A DNA stretch of 42,173 nt from Nitrospinota bacterium. GTDB taxonomy: Bacteria > Nitrospinota_A > UBA7883 > JACRGQ01. The DNA is taken from assembly GCA_016194375.1 (NCBI GenBank), contig JACQBU010000055.1, positions 1 through 42,173 of the forward strand, given 5' to 3'. Both the position numbers and the translations under genes were made by a program. Shown here one piece after another: positions 6,837 through 17,600 of the stretch. The notes beneath the pieces were generated by a model. It saw only the letters and a list, made by a program, of their open reading frames with translations, did no database searches and was not told where the DNA came from. How positions within the stretch are numbered: position 1 is the stretch's first letter; each line of letters begins with the position of its first letter.

Positions 6837-7100
6837 GTGAAGGTAAAAGGTTTAGACAACAGTCCGCCAAAAAAAAGAACCGCCGCAGAAGTCGCCTTAT
6901 GGATGAAGGGGGTTCGCCTGACCGACATAGCCAACCAACTCGAGTGCCAGGTGGGCACCGTATGTCTTGTAATCAAAGGACGCAAGCGGTCGCGCAGAAT
7001 TGAGGCTACCATCGCTTGGAGGGTGGGAGAGCGCGTTGAGGTGCTCTTCCCCGGACACGGATGGCCGAGGGGGGTGCATCGAAAGGGCAAGACAGCATGA
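6837..7100 (+). CDS. Small Cro/Ner-like DNA-binding protein
   Basis: 87 residues from GTG 6837. Residues about 18-65 form an HTH of the Ner/Nlp-like phage type: VALWMKGVRLTDIANQLECQ, then VGTVCLVIKG and a basic run RKRSRRIEATIAWRVG ending near a 'LFPGHG' segment, the position where Ner-like proteins have an aromatic-Pro tail. The C-terminus is basic. Placed head to head with the repressor, it would be the Cro side of a genetic switch. The next 300 bp are A/T-rich with no further phage gene, so the pair looks like a relic or a domesticated switch. The exact family is unsure. Confidence 0.65.
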   Translation: MKVKGLDNSPPKKRTAAEVALWMKGVRLTDIANQLECQVGTVCLVIKGRKRSRRIEATIAWRVGERVEVLFPGHGWPRGVHRKGKTA

Positions 7101-7278
7101 AAATCCAAAAATCCCCCTGCCTTTATACTACAATTCTTTATTTTAATAATATCATATTTAGTTTAGATAAATTATCATAATAAATACTACTATAAAATAT
7201 GTGAATGGGTCAACCAAATTGGAAATTTTTACTATGAACCCCGAATTGTTCCGTATCGTAAATGGCGTGCCTCATGCA

Positions 7279-7300
7279 ATATATATATATATATATATAT
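7279..7300. repeat. (AT)11 microsatellite in an A/T-rich gap
   Basis: Eleven perfect AT dinucleotides, about 100 bp upstream of the hybrid kinase gene. The gap 7101-7399 is much more A/T-rich than its surroundings and I see no gene in it. Confidence 0.9.
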
Positions 7301-7399
7301 AATTTTTATTACCGTCCTTCCGGCGCGACGTTACTGTTCGTTGGAAAGCTCTCGAAATAGGAGAATCTTTTTGATAATGCCCTTCCGTGCGGTGGAAAG

Positions 7400-10234
7400 A
7401 TGCATTTAACGATAAAGGCAAAAATACTCCTCTTTCTCGCGCTTGTCTCAATCATAGGCGCGGCCTCGGTGTGGTATCTGTTGCGTCAGTCCAAGGTGGT
7501 TCTTGTCCGGGAGTACGACCGGCAGGCGCTGGAGTCGACGGAAAACTTCGTCGTCGGCACCCTAAAGCCCGTCATGTTGGCAGGTCACGGCGACCTCATG
7601 TCCGCCGTCATGGCGAGCTACAAAAACAACCTTGGAGTTAAGCACGTATGGATAATGCGAACGAACGGCGTGGAGGCGTTTTTGGACGGCGAAACCATGA
7701 ACAAGGTAAACCGTCGTCTGGGCGCGAACAGGTTCGTCCGCGAACTAAAGAACCCGGTCCGGGTCATGACGCGGGACGACCCCGCGCTCGTCAAAGTTCT
7801 GGCCTCGGGGCAAAGGCTCGTGACCAAGCAAAAGGAGGCGGGGGACGGGGGGCCGTCCACCATCCTCATTCCGATAGCCAACGAGGAGCCGTGTCATGTT
7901 TGCCACGGCGAGGACCACAAGATACGGGGTTTATTGGTCGCGTCCTTCGGGTTGACCGAGGCGGAAAGGAACGCCATCGAGCAGGTGACGTTGCTCTCAT
8001 GGTGGGCGCTTCTGCGCTTTTTGCTGGCGCTGGCGCTGGTCTTCGCGTACCTGAGCTGGATGGTAACCAACCGCATATCCAAAATGGCGAGGGAGGTTTA
8101 CGAAATCATAGCCTCGGACATGTTCGACAAAAAGCTTTCCGTGGACGCCGACGACGAGATAGGCCTGCTCTCCACTTCGTTCAACCACTTCATTTCCGCG
8201 GTCGAAACATACAGGGAGGACCAGCTCCACGAGAAGGAAAGGCTGGAGGCCATGGTGGCGGCGCGCACCGCCGATTTGGAACAAGCGCGTCGCGCCGCCG
8301 AGGAGGCAAACCGGGCCAAGTCGGACTTCCTCGCCACAATGAGCCACGAGATACGCACTCCGATGAACGGGGTGATAGGCATGGTGGACGTGCTCAGGCA
8401 GACCAGCCTAAAGGGCTCGCAGGTGGAGATGGTCAACATCATTAACGACTCGGCGGTGTCCCTGTTGAACCTCATACACGACATCCTGGACTTCTCCAAA
8501 ATCGAGGCCGGCAGGCTACAGATTGACAGCGTGCCCATGGGTATCGCCGACGTGGTGGAGAGGGCGTGCCTAAATATGGACCGCATCGCGTTAAAGAAAG
8601 GGGCGGAGGTTACGATGTTCGTTGATCCGGCCCTTCCCTCGGATGTCGCGGGCGATCCGAATCGGTTGCGCCAGATATTGATAAACCTAATCAACAATGC
8701 CGTCAAGTTTTCAGGCGGACAAGGGGGACGGGGCAAGGTGTCGGTGCGCGCCCGCCTGGTGAACGGCAAACCGGGGACGGCGCTCGTGGAGTTTCGCGTG
8801 GCCGACAACGGCATCGGCATGGACGAACAAACCCGGGAGCGGCTGTTCACGGCCTTCATGCAGGCCGACTCCTCCACCTCCCGGCGTTACGGCGGCACAG
8901 GGCTGGGGCTGGTCATTTCGCGCCAGTTGGCACTTTTAATGGGCGGTGAAATATCGGTGGAGACCGAAAAGGGGAAAGGCTCCCTGTTTATCGTGCGGAT
9001 TCCTTTCGCCTTGCCTGCGGAAATACCCAAAGCCGACAAGGTTCCATCCCTGGTCGAGGGGTTGTCCTGTCTGGTGGTTGGCGATTCGGATAGTCTGTCC
9101 GCGGACATCGCCGCCTATCTCGCCCACGCGGGGGCTTCGACCGAGCGCGCGTCGGACTTGGCGGGCGTCGGCGTATGGCTGGCCGGGCGCAAGTCCGGTT
9201 TGAGCGTCGTGGTGGTGGACGCCGGGGGCGGCGAACGTCCCATAGACGAACTGCGCGCCATTGCGGGTGCACACCAGAACCAAACAACCAAGTTCGTCGT
9301 CATTGGTCGCGGGCAACGGCGAGAGCCGCGCTTGGAGGACGTGGATTTGGTGCTGGTGGACGGCAATATGCTTGCTCCCAATGCCCTGCTTAAGGCGGTT
9401 GCGATTGCCGCGGGCCGGGCTAAAGAGGCGTACGAGGAAGGTCTGCCGGGGAACATTAGGGTTGCAATCACGCCGCCGTCCCACTGGGAGGCGCGTCGGC
9501 AAGGCCGTTTGATTCTTGTCGTCGAGGACAACGAGATAAACCAAAAAGTCATCAGGCAACAACTCACGATACTTGGGTACGCCGCCGACCTCGTCGAAAA
9601 CGGCCGAAAGGCGCTTTTGTCGTGGCGGAGCGGAGACTACGGCCTTTTAATCACCGACCTGCACATGCCGGAAATGGACGGTTACGAGCTGACCAAGGCC
9701 GTCCGCGCCGTCGAGGCCGGCAAGACGCACACGCCGATAATCGCCTATACAGCCGTCGCCCTAAAGGGGGAAGCGGACCGTTGCCTCGAAGCGGGCATGG
9801 ACGACTACATAAGCAAGCCCGTGCAACTGGCCGAGCTTGATGCGATGCTGAAAAAATGGCTTCCCGTCACCTTGCAATCGGCGTCGGAGCCCCAATCGTC
9901 ACCCGTGCCGATTGACATAAGCGTGCTAAAGGAGTTGGTCGGGGACGACGAGGCGGTGATTCGCGACCTCCTTCGCGACTTTTCCGCCACCCTGGTCAAG
10001 ACGGCGGTCGAGCTACGCGCCGCCCATGCGGACGGCCGGGATGCGATAGTGCGCGCGCTGGCGCACAAACTAAAGTCGTCCGCCCGCTCGGTTGGCGCGC
10101 TTGCGTTGGGCGAACTGTGCGCCGAAATCGAACAGTTCGGCAGGGCGGGCGACAAGGCGGCCCTTGCGGCGCTCCTTCCCATGTTCGAGCAGGAACTAAC
10201 AAGGGCGGAGCATTTTCTTAAGGAGCGAACATGA
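7400..10234 (+). CDS. Hybrid sensor histidine kinase with periplasmic c-type haem motif, REC and HPt domains
   Basis: 944 residues. Order: TM1 (about 7-27); periplasmic sensor (28-196) with one CxxCH haem-c motif, C165-H-V-C168-H169; TM2 (197-220); HAMP (about 220-275); coiled coil; HisKA with the phospho-His in SHEIRTP (H316); HATPase with N-box NLINNAVKF (429-437) and DNGIG (469-473); a degenerate receiver (about 556-670); a canonical REC with phosphoacceptor D753 and K806; and an HPt domain with H889 in AHKLKSSA. The architecture is like BarA/EvgS phosphorelays. The single CxxCH implies a covalently bound haem sensing redox state or a gas such as NO, as known for haem-c sensors of Geobacter-type bacteria; the ligand is inference. 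It overlaps the EAL response regulator by ATGA, so they form a pair. Confidence 0.92.
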   Translation: MHLTIKAKILLFLALVSIIGAASVWYLLRQSKVVLVREYDRQALESTENFVVGTLKPVMLAGHGDLMSAVMASYKNNLGVKHVWIMRTNGVEAFLDGETMNKVNRRLGANRFVRELKNPVRVMTRDDPALVKVLASGQRLVTKQKEAGDGGPSTILIPIANEEPCHVCHGEDHKIRGLLVASFGLTEAERNAIEQVTLLSWWALLRFLLALALVFAYLSWMVTNRISKMAREVYEIIASDMFDKKLSVDADDEIGLLSTSFNHFISAVETYREDQLHEKERLEAMVAARTADLEQARRAAEEANRAKSDFLATMSHEIRTPMNGVIGMVDVLRQTSLKGSQVEMVNIINDSAVSLLNLIHDILDFSKIEAGRLQIDSVPMGIADVVERACLNMDRIALKKGAEVTMFVDPALPSDVAGDPNRLRQILINLINNAVKFSGGQGGRGKVSVRARLVNGKPGTALVEFRVADNGIGMDEQTRERLFTAFMQADSSTSRRYGGTGLGLVISRQLALLMGGEISVETEKGKGSLFIVRIPFALPAEIPKADKVPSLVEGLSCLVVGDSDSLSADIAAYLAHAGASTERASDLAGVGVWLAGRKSGLSVVVVDAGGGERPIDELRAIAGAHQNQTTKFVVIGRGQRREPRLEDVDLVLVDGNMLAPNALLKAVAIAAGRAKEAYEEGLPGNIRVAITPPSHWEARRQGRLILVVEDNEINQKVIRQQLTILGYAADLVENGRKALLSWRSGDYGLLITDLHMPEMDGYELTKAVRAVEAGKTHTPIIAYTAVALKGEADRCLEAGMDDYISKPVQLAELDAMLKKWLPVTLQSASEPQSSPVPIDISVLKELVGDDEAVIRDLLRDFSATLVKTAVELRAAHADGRDAIVRALAHKLKSSARSVGALALGELCAEIEQFGRAGDKAALAALLPMFEQELTRAEHFLKERT

Positions 10235-11439
10235 ACAAATCCATCGTTAAAATTCTGGTGGTGGACGACGATACTTTCACGCTCAACCTTTTTAACCGCA
10301 TGTTGGCAAATCTTGGGTTTACCACGGTTTTTTGCGCCGACAACGGACAAGCCGCGCTGGAACGGGTGGGTAGTCCGACCGACTCCCCAGACCTAATTTT
10401 ACTGGACATCCACATGCCGGAAATGGACGGGATTGAATTCGTGCGCCATTTAGTCAGACGGCGCTTTGCCGGGGGGCTCATCATAATCAGCGGGGAGGAC
10501 GAACGCACGCTTCAAGCCGTCGAGAAGCTGGCACGATCCCATAAATTTAACGTTTTGGGGCACCTTCAGAAGCCGGTCTCGCAGGAGCGGTTGGCGCAAA
10601 TGTTGGCTAAGTGGAAGCCGCCGACGCAGGAGGAACCCGAGGCTGAAAAGAAGATTTACGGACCGGACGATGTCTTTTTGGCCATCAAGGGGGGTGAATT
10701 GGTCAATTATTACCAGCCCAAGGTGGGAATTTCCACCAGAAGGGTGGTCGGAGTGGAAACCCTGGTCCGCTGGCTCCACCGCCGGAATGGGATGGTGTTT
10801 CCGGACCAGTTTATCGGCGTGGCCGAAGCGAACGGAATGATAGACGACCTGACTCTGATTGTGCTGACAGGCGCGCTGGCCCAGGCCAAACTCTGGAACG
10901 AAGAGGGCCTTAAGTTGAACGTCGCCGTCAACATGTCCATGAAAAGTTTCCACTCGCTGGTTCTTCCCGAATTGGTTGAAGGACTTGCGGCCAAAGCGGG
11001 CGTTCCACCGCAGATGGTCGAATTGGAGCTGACGGAAAGTAGTTTGATGGAGGACGTGCGCGCTCCGCTTGACATTCTGACTCGTCTGCGCCTGAAACGG
11101 TTTCGACTTTCGATCGACGACTTTGGCACCGGGCATTCTTCCCTGGCCCAGTTGCGAGACCTTCCGTTCGACGAGCTCAAGGTGGACAAAAGTTTCGTGC
11201 ACGGCGCGTGGAACGATGAAAAGTTGAGGGCGATTTGCGGTTCCAGCCTGAGTTTGGGAAAACAACTCGGGATGAGCGTCGTTGCGGAAGGGATTGAAGA
11301 CAAGGCCGACTGGGATTTTATGCGCGAATCGGGGTGCGACGTCGCCCAAGGATATTATATCGCCAGGCCGATGCCCGCCAACCACCTGCCCGGCTGGATT
11401 CGCTCCTGGGAAAAATCCTCGGAGAAGGTTGACAAATAA
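10231..11439 (+). CDS. Response regulator with EAL c-di-GMP phosphodiesterase domain (RocR/VieA type)
   Basis: 402 residues. REC at 1-125 with acidic pocket D12/D13, phosphoacceptor D59 and K114. EAL domain at about 145-390. The signature Glu is in ETLVR rather than EALVR (E176). The other active-site residues are present: N234 (AVNMS), E266 (ELELTES), D296/D297 (IDDFGTG), K317 (LKVDK), E353 (VAEGIE) and Q373 ([11 protein letters not shown]). It should therefore hydrolyse c-di-GMP to pGpG, controlled by phosphorylation from the upstream hybrid kinase, with which it shares an ATGA overlap. The output is probably motility, biofilm or respiratory switching; the target is not visible. Confidence 0.92.
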   Translation: MNKSIVKILVVDDDTFTLNLFNRMLANLGFTTVFCADNGQAALERVGSPTDSPDLILLDIHMPEMDGIEFVRHLVRRRFAGGLIIISGEDERTLQAVEKLARSHKFNVLGHLQKPVSQERLAQMLAKWKPPTQEEPEAEKKIYGPDDVFLAIKGGELVNYYQPKVGISTRRVVGVETLVRWLHRRNGMVFPDQFIGVAEANGMIDDLTLIVLTGALAQAKLWNEEGLKLNVAVNMSMKSFHSLVLPELVEGLAAKAGVPPQMVELELTESSLMEDVRAPLDILTRLRLKRFRLSIDDFGTGHSSLAQLRDLPFDELKVDKSFVHGAWNDEKLRAICGSSLSLGKQLGMSVVAEGIEDKADWDFMRESGCDVAQGYYIARPMPANHLPGWIRSWEKSSEKVDK

Positions 11440-11469
11440 TCCGCTACTTGTGAAACGTGGCGGTCGCCC

Positions 11470-11576
11470 GTCATTGCGAGAGGAGCGCATGTCATTGCGA
11501 GCGTAGCGACGCAATCCCACCATATGTTCCATAAATATGCTAAAGATTGCTTCGTCGCCATGCTCCTCGCGACGAC
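11470..11576. repeat. Imperfect palindromic repeat of the 'gtcattgcgag' family
   Basis: Contains gtcattgcgag twice and their inverted partners (gattgcttcgtcgc, catgctcctcgcgac). The unit at 11491-11518 matches 26 of 28 bases of the MITE interior at 4783-4810. It fills most of the gap between the EAL gene and marR and may form a stem-loop after the EAL gene. Confidence 0.6.
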
Positions 11577-11677
11577 CCGGCAATCGGGACTTTTTCAGGG
11601 GTTACAATCCCCTTTCCAAGTTGACGCGGATTTTAGGGCCGGCCGCTTCTTAAGCCCACGCACCACCGCAAAAACAG

Positions 11678-11708
11678 TTGAAAGTCATGCTAATTATTAG
11701 TATGCTAA
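11678..11708 (+). promoter_or_regulatory. marR operon promoter with palindromic operator in the spacer
   Basis: TTGAAA (11678-11683), 17-nt spacer, TATGCT (11701-11706), then 9 nt to the marR ATG without a Shine-Dalgarno sequence. The spacer carries the palindrome CTAATTATTAG (11690-11700), and ATGCTAA is repeated at 11687-11693 and 11702-11708. The position suits autorepression by the MarR protein. Confidence 0.6.
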
Positions 11709-11715
11709 CGAACAA

Positions 11716-12162
11716 ATGAAAAGGGACGGTGAGAAGTTCGGGGCGTTGTTGCTCGAAATCCAGCGCTCGTTCAGGAGCGTGATGGACGGGCGGCTAAAAC
11801 CGCTCGGCCTATCGCAGGCGAAATGGCGCGCGCTCCTTCAAATCTCAAAATCCGGCGGGGAGCTGACCCAGACCGAGCTAGCCTTGCTCATCGGGGTCGA
11901 AACCCCCTCCTTGGCGCGGTTGCTCGACCGCCTTGAGAGGGACGGATGGATAAAGAGGCACGGGTCGCCAAACGACAGGCGCGCCAAGATAATAAAACTC
12001 GCCAAAAAGTCGAACGGGGTCATGAAAATCATCGAAAAGGCCGCGCGGGAGGCGCGCGACGAGCTTTTCTCGAACGTAACGCGCGGGGAAATGGAGCGTC
12101 TTGTGCGCATCCTCGAGAAGATGAAGGCAAAGGCGGAGAAGATGCAGAGAAATGCGGCCTAA
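11716..12162 (+). CDS. MarR-family transcriptional regulator of the efflux operon
   Basis: 148 residues with the MarR winged-HTH core: KPLGLSQAKWRALLQISKSGGELTQTELA, recognition helix VETPSLARLLDRLERDGWI and the wing motif RHGSPNDRRAKIIKLA (the DxR signature). The C-terminal helix supports dimerisation. It is the first gene of marR-tolC-MFP-RND, and the tolC start overlaps its last 11 bases. MarR proteins usually repress such pumps until they bind a phenolic or other lipophilic ligand. The promoter upstream holds a palindrome suited to it. Predicted leaderless. Confidence 0.92.
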   Translation: MKRDGEKFGALLLEIQRSFRSVMDGRLKPLGLSQAKWRALLQISKSGGELTQTELALLIGVETPSLARLLDRLERDGWIKRHGSPNDRRAKIIKLAKKSNGVMKIIEKAAREARDELFSNVTRGEMERLVRILEKMKAKAEKMQRNAA

Positions 12163-13450
12163 TTCCATTCCGTTAATCCTCTCGGCCCTTTTCATATTGG
12201 CCGTTTCGTCGAAGGCCGATTCCAGGGCCGAACCCGCGTCGGGCGGTTCCGAGGCCGTAATCCGAAGCGGCGAAAGGCTGAGCGTCCAAAATTGCGTCGA
12301 AATCGCGCTTGAGCGCCAGCCCGCGATGCTCTCGGCGGCCTACGCAAAAACCGCGGCGGAGAGCAGGGTGGGGGAGGCGAGGGCGATCTATTACCCGCAA
12401 CTCAACCTTTTCAGCACCTATTCGCAGTCGCAACCGGTCTTGGACTCCCTGCGCATACCGGCCTACCAGCAATATTCAGTAGGGGCCGCCTTGTCGCAGA
12501 CGTTTTACGATTTTGGAAGGACGTCCTCGCAGGTGAACGCGGTGAAATACTCCGCGGAGGCGGCGGGCTCGGACGTTGACAACGTGCGAATCAACATAAT
12601 TTTGGGGGTGAAGGCGGCGTATTACGCTTTTTTGCAGTCCAGGCGCAACGTCGAGGTGGCGAAGGAGACCGTGTCCCTTTTTCAAGCGCACCTCGACATG
12701 GCGCGGTCGTCCTTCGCGGTCGGCGAGAGGGCGAGGTACGACGTCACCAAAGCCGAGGTTGACTTAAGCAACGCCGGAATCGCCCTCATCCACGCGAGGA
12801 ACGCCGAGCGCGTCGCGAAGGTCGGCTTGGACACCGCCATCGGAGTCAAGGCCGACTACGAGGTGGTGGACGATTTGAACTACAAAAAATACTCCATCAG
12901 CCTCGATGACGCGTTGAAAAAGGCCTTTGAAAACCGGCCCGACGTCCGCGCCTTGTCGTTGCGGACCCAGAGCGCCGAGAAGACGAAAGAGGCCGCGCGG
13001 AGCGGGTACCTTCCGGTTCTGGCCGGCTCCGCCCAATACTCCTCGCAGGCCACCATGCCGGACTCATGGGCCTTGGGGGTGACCCTTACGGTGCCGATTT
13101 TTTCCGGATTTTCCACCAAGTATGCCGTCAACGAAACCTTGGCCAACTACAACTCGCTGGTTTCGTCCCAGCAACAATTAAGCCTGACCGTTTACAACGA
13201 GGTCAGCCAGGCGTACCTTAACATGGCGGAGGCGGAGGAGACCATTCCCGCAAGCGAGCTCTCCGTCCGGCTGGCGCGGGAAAACATGGACATCGCGGAG
13301 GGAAGGTACAAGGAGGGGGTCGGGACGTCCATAGAGGTCTCCGACGCGCAAACGACCCTGAGCAACGCCAGGCTGGCGCACATACAATCCCTGCTGAATT
13401 ATAAACTGACCCGGGCGACCCTCGAGAAAGCCATAGGAGGAATCCAGTGA
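12152..13450 (+). CDS. TolC-family outer-membrane efflux protein
   Basis: 432 residues with a signal peptide (about 1-22) and two tandem OEP repeats typical of TolC trimers: long amphipathic helices rich in Ala, Gln and Glu (for example LSVQNCVEIALERQPAMLSA in the first half and SLDDALKKAFENRPDVRALS in the second). It would form the outer-membrane channel of the tripartite pump encoded by the next two genes. The start lies inside the marR 3' end, and its stop overlaps the next start as GTGA, so the genes are translationally coupled. Confidence 0.92.
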   Translation: MRPNSIPLILSALFILAVSSKADSRAEPASGGSEAVIRSGERLSVQNCVEIALERQPAMLSAAYAKTAAESRVGEARAIYYPQLNLFSTYSQSQPVLDSLRIPAYQQYSVGAALSQTFYDFGRTSSQVNAVKYSAEAAGSDVDNVRINIILGVKAAYYAFLQSRRNVEVAKETVSLFQAHLDMARSSFAVGERARYDVTKAEVDLSNAGIALIHARNAERVAKVGLDTAIGVKADYEVVDDLNYKKYSISLDDALKKAFENRPDVRALSLRTQSAEKTKEAARSGYLPVLAGSAQYSSQATMPDSWALGVTLTVPIFSGFSTKYAVNETLANYNSLVSSQQQLSLTVYNEVSQAYLNMAEAEETIPASELSVRLARENMDIAEGRYKEGVGTSIEVSDAQTTLSNARLAHIQSLLNYKLTRATLEKAIGGIQ

Positions 13451-14610
13451 AGAACATCCGGTTAATTCTTTCCGGTTTTATTCCGTCGAAAAAGGCGGGT
13501 TTTTCCGCGTTTGTCGCGGTCGCGGCCGTCATTGCCGTCTCGTGCTCCAAAGGCGGGCAGGAAGGACGTCAAAAGAAATTTGGCGCGGCGCCGGTCAGGG
13601 TGGCCAAGGGTGAATTGAGGGACGTGCCGAACACCATCGAGGTCGTCGGCAACGTCGAGGCTTATCTGACGCTGTCCGTGACGTCCCAGGTCAACGGGCA
13701 GATTGACAAGATACATTTCAAGGAAGGGGATTTCGTCCACGTCGGCAACCCGCTGGTCACGATTGATCCGCGTCCGTTCAAGGCCGCGCTCGCCCAGGCG
13801 GAGGCCAACTCGAACCGGGACGCGGCGCAGATGAAAAACGCACAAAGGGAGGAGGCGCGATACAAGGAACTCGTCAAAAAGGGGTACGTGTCGCAATCCC
13901 AATACGACCAGGCGGCCGCCACGGCGGACGCGCTTGCCGCGTCGGTCGCGGCGGACAAGGCGGCCGAGGACACGGCGAGGCTGAACCTCGATTATTGCTA
14001 CATACGCTCGCCGATTGACGGAAAAACGGGGCCGGTTATGATCTACGCGGGGAACTACGTCAAGGCGAACGACAAGACCATAGTGACGGTTCTTCAGGTG
14101 AGGCCGATATACGCGGAGTTCTCGGTTCCACAGCTGTACCTTCCCACGATAAGAAAATACATGGCCGAGGGGAAGTTGGAGGTTGACGCATTTCCGCCCG
14201 CCGGCCTCCCACCGGTCAAGGGAAGCGTGTCGTTCATCGACAACGCGGTGGATCCGACGACGGGAACGTTGAAACTAAAGGCGACTTTTGAAAACGCCGA
14301 GAGCGCGCTTTGGCCGGGACAGTTCGTCAAGGTCTCCCTTTTGCTCACCACCGACAAGGGGGTCGTGGTCGTTCCGACGCAGGCCGTCATGAACACCCAA
14401 AAAGGCTCGTCCGTCTACGTCGTAAAACCTGACGGCACGGCGGAGTTGAGGCCGGTGAAAATCAGCAGGAGCGTCGGCCCCGATTCGATCGTCGAGAACG
14501 GCCTGGGCGCAGGGGAGACGGTGGTTACGGACGGCCAGTTGCAGGCCATGCCGGGCGGCAAGGTAAGAATAATCGAGGACCAACCCGGGAAGAAAGAGCC
14601 GGGCAAGTGA
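13447..14610 (+). CDS. RND efflux periplasmic adaptor subunit (membrane fusion protein)
   Basis: 387 residues from GTG 13447, with AGGAGG 6-7 nt upstream. N-terminal hydrophobic segment (about 18-33) ends at a Cys (AVSCSKGG), so it could be lipid-anchored although the lipobox is weak. Then the barrel-sandwich lipoyl half (GQIDKIHFKEGDFVHVGNPLVTID), an alpha-hairpin, the second lipoyl half (YIRSPIDGKTG), a beta-barrel domain and the membrane-proximal domain. It links the inner-membrane RND pump to TolC. Its stop overlaps the permease start (GTGA). Confidence 0.93.
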   Translation: MKNIRLILSGFIPSKKAGFSAFVAVAAVIAVSCSKGGQEGRQKKFGAAPVRVAKGELRDVPNTIEVVGNVEAYLTLSVTSQVNGQIDKIHFKEGDFVHVGNPLVTIDPRPFKAALAQAEANSNRDAAQMKNAQREEARYKELVKKGYVSQSQYDQAAATADALAASVAADKAAEDTARLNLDYCYIRSPIDGKTGPVMIYAGNYVKANDKTIVTVLQVRPIYAEFSVPQLYLPTIRKYMAEGKLEVDAFPPAGLPPVKGSVSFIDNAVDPTTGTLKLKATFENAESALWPGQFVKVSLLLTTDKGVVVVPTQAVMNTQKGSSVYVVKPDGTAELRPVKISRSVGPDSIVENGLGAGETVVTDGQLQAMPGGKVRIIEDQPGKKEPGK

Positions 14611-17600
14611 ACCTTTCGGAAACGTTCATACGCAGGCCGGTCATGACGACGCTCGTCATGGTGGCCATCATCATGTTCGGCGTCATCGCCGCCCAGCTCC
14701 TGCCGGTCAGCGACCTTCCGAACGTGGATTTCCCGACCATACAGGTTACGGCGACCCTTCCCGGCGCAAGTCCCGAGACCATGGCCTCGTCGGTCGCCAC
14801 TCCGCTGGAGCGCCAGTTCTCCACAATCGCCGGGCTTGATTCCATGACCTCCGTAAACACGCTTGGCATGACTACAGTTACGCTTCAGTTCAACCTGAGC
14901 AGGAACGTCGACCTGGCGGGGCAGGACGTTCAGGCTATGATGACCAAGGCCGCGCGCACCCTCCCTCCGCAGATGACTATTCCGCCCTCCTACCAGAAGG
15001 TGAACCCGGCCGACCAGCCGATCATTTATCTTTCCTTGAGCTCGCCGGTTCTCCCCCTATATAAAGTGAACGATTACGCCGACACGATGATAGCCCAAAG
15101 GGTCTCCATGGTGAGCGGAGTGGCGCAGGTGATGATATTCGGCGCGCAGAAATACGCGGTGCGCGTTCAGTTGGACCCCAATCTGCTGGCCTCCTACGGG
15201 CTTGGCCTGGAGGACCTTAACAACGCGATAAATTCCGGAAACGCAAACATACCGACCGGCGTCATTTACGGCCCCCGAATGCAGTACACGATACAGGCGT
15301 CGGGACAGATGTACAGCGCCGGGCCGTACAAGTCGCTCATCGTCGCGTACAGGGACGGCCGCCCGGTCAGGTTGCAGGACGTCGGCACCGCGATTGACAG
15401 CGTGGAGAACGACAAGATAGCCAGCTGGTACAAGGACACCCGCGCGATAGTCCTCGCCATCCTCCGCCAGCCCGGCACGAACACGGTGGAGGTGGTGGAC
15501 AACATCAAAAAACTGCTCCCGGCCTTTAGGGAACAGATGCCCGCCACCGTCAACATGGACATACTCTACGACCGTTCGGTCTCCATCAAGGACTCGATAG
15601 CGGACATCAAGTTTACGATGATGCTCACGATGGCGCTCGTGGTCCTGGTCATATTTCTTTTTCTCAAAAACGTCTCCTCGACCATCATCCCGAGCCTTGC
15701 CCTGCCGATGTCCATCATCGGCACGTTCTCCGTCTTGTACCTGCTCGACTACAGCATTGACAACCTTTCGCTGATGGCTCTGACGCTTTCCGTAGGGTTC
15801 GTGGTGGACGACGCCATCGTCGTGCTCGAGAACATCGTCCGCCACATGGAGCACGGGGAAAGCCCCATGGATGCGGCGTTAAACGGCTCGCGCGAAATTG
15901 GGTTCACGGTGCTCTCCATGACGCTGTCGCTGGTGGCGGTGTTCATCCCGATATTCCTGCTGGGCGGGATTTTGGGAAGGCTCCTCCACGAGTTCTCCAT
16001 CGCGATTTGCGCGTCAATCATCACCTCCGGAATAGTCTCGCTCACGCTGACGCCGATGGTTTGCAGTCGGTTCCTCCGGCACGAGGGAAAAGAAAAACAC
16101 GGCAGGGCCTACTGGTTGCTGGAAAACGGGTTTAAAAAAATGCTTTCCAAATACGAAACGAGCCTTCGGTTTGTGCTGGGCCATCAGGGGGCGGTCTTGG
16201 TTCTTTCGGTCGTCATGCTGGTCCTTACGGCGTATCTTTTCGTCAAAATGCCCGGCGGGTTTCTGCCCACCGAGGACTCGGGGATGATATTCGCGTTCAC
16301 CGAGGCGCGCCAGGGGATAGGGTTTGAGGACATGAAGGAGCACCAAAAAAAGCTGGCCGACATCGTCCTTCAGGATCCGAACGTGAATTCATTCATGTCC
16401 AGCGTCGGGGCCGGCGGGCCGAACGCCGCCTCGAACACCGGGCGAATGTTCATGATATTGAAGCCGCTAGAAAAGGGCAGGGCGGCCGTTGACGACGTGA
16501 TTCAGGAGCTAAGGCCGAAATTCGCGCAGGTGCCCGGCATTCGGGCCTTCATGCAGGTTCCACCGCCGATTCGAATAGGCGGACAGCTGACGAAAAGCGC
16601 GTACCAGTTCACCCTTCAGGGGCCGAACACGGTCGAGCTATACAAGTATTCCGGGATGTTGGAGGAAAGGCTCCGCGCCATCCCCGTCATCCAAGACGTG
16701 AACAGCGACATGCAGTTGACGAACCCCCAGATAAACATCGACATAAAACGGGACGCCGCCGCGTCCTACGGAGTGACTCCCGCACAGATAGAGAACGCCC
16801 TTTATTTTGCGTACGGAACGTTCCAGGCGTCAACCATCTACGCGCCCGACAACCAATACCAGGTGATCATGGAGCTCGCGCCGCAGTTTCAGAGGGACCC
16901 CGCCGCTCTGTCCATGCTGTACGTGCGCTCCTCGTCCGGGAAGCTCGTGCCGTTGAGCGAGGTGGCGAACGTCGGGGTGGGGGTCGGCCCGCTTCAGGTG
17001 AACCATCTGGGCCAGTTGCCGGCGGTCACCATTTCGTTCAACCTCAGGCCGGACATTTCCTTGAGCCAGGCGATTGACGCCATAAGGGAGGTCGCCGTCA
17101 AGACACTTCCGGAGACCATCACGACCTCCTTCCAAGGGACGGCGCAGGCGTTTCAATCGTCGTTCAAGGGGATGTGGATGATAATCCTGCTGGCCATAGT
17201 CGTGATTTACATAGTGCTCGGCATACTTTACGAAAGTTTCGTTCATCCGATTACCATATTGTCCGGGCTCCCGTCGGCGGGTCTCGGCGCGGTTCTGACC
17301 CTGATGCTCTTTCACAAGGAGCTCAACGTTTACTCGCTTGTCGGAATAATCATGCTGGTTGGCATAGTGAAGAAAAACGCCATCATGATGATAGACTTCG
17401 CGCTGGAGGCGGAGAGGCGCGGCGGCCTGGAGCCGGCGGAGGCGATTTATCAGGGGGCCGTCATAAGGTTCAGGCCGATAATGATGACCACGATGGCCGC
17501 GCTTATGGGCACCCTGCCGATAGCCCTGGGGTTTGGCGCCGGCGCGGACGCGCGCAGGCCGCTCGGACTGGCGGTCGTCGGCGGGCTGTTGATCTCACAG

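Noticed and set aside
4711..7100. Complete prophage or integrative element at tRNA-Val
   Set aside because: Only a repressor/Cro-like pair is present. There is no integrase, no repeat of the tRNA 3' end was seen, and lexA separates the pair from the tRNA.
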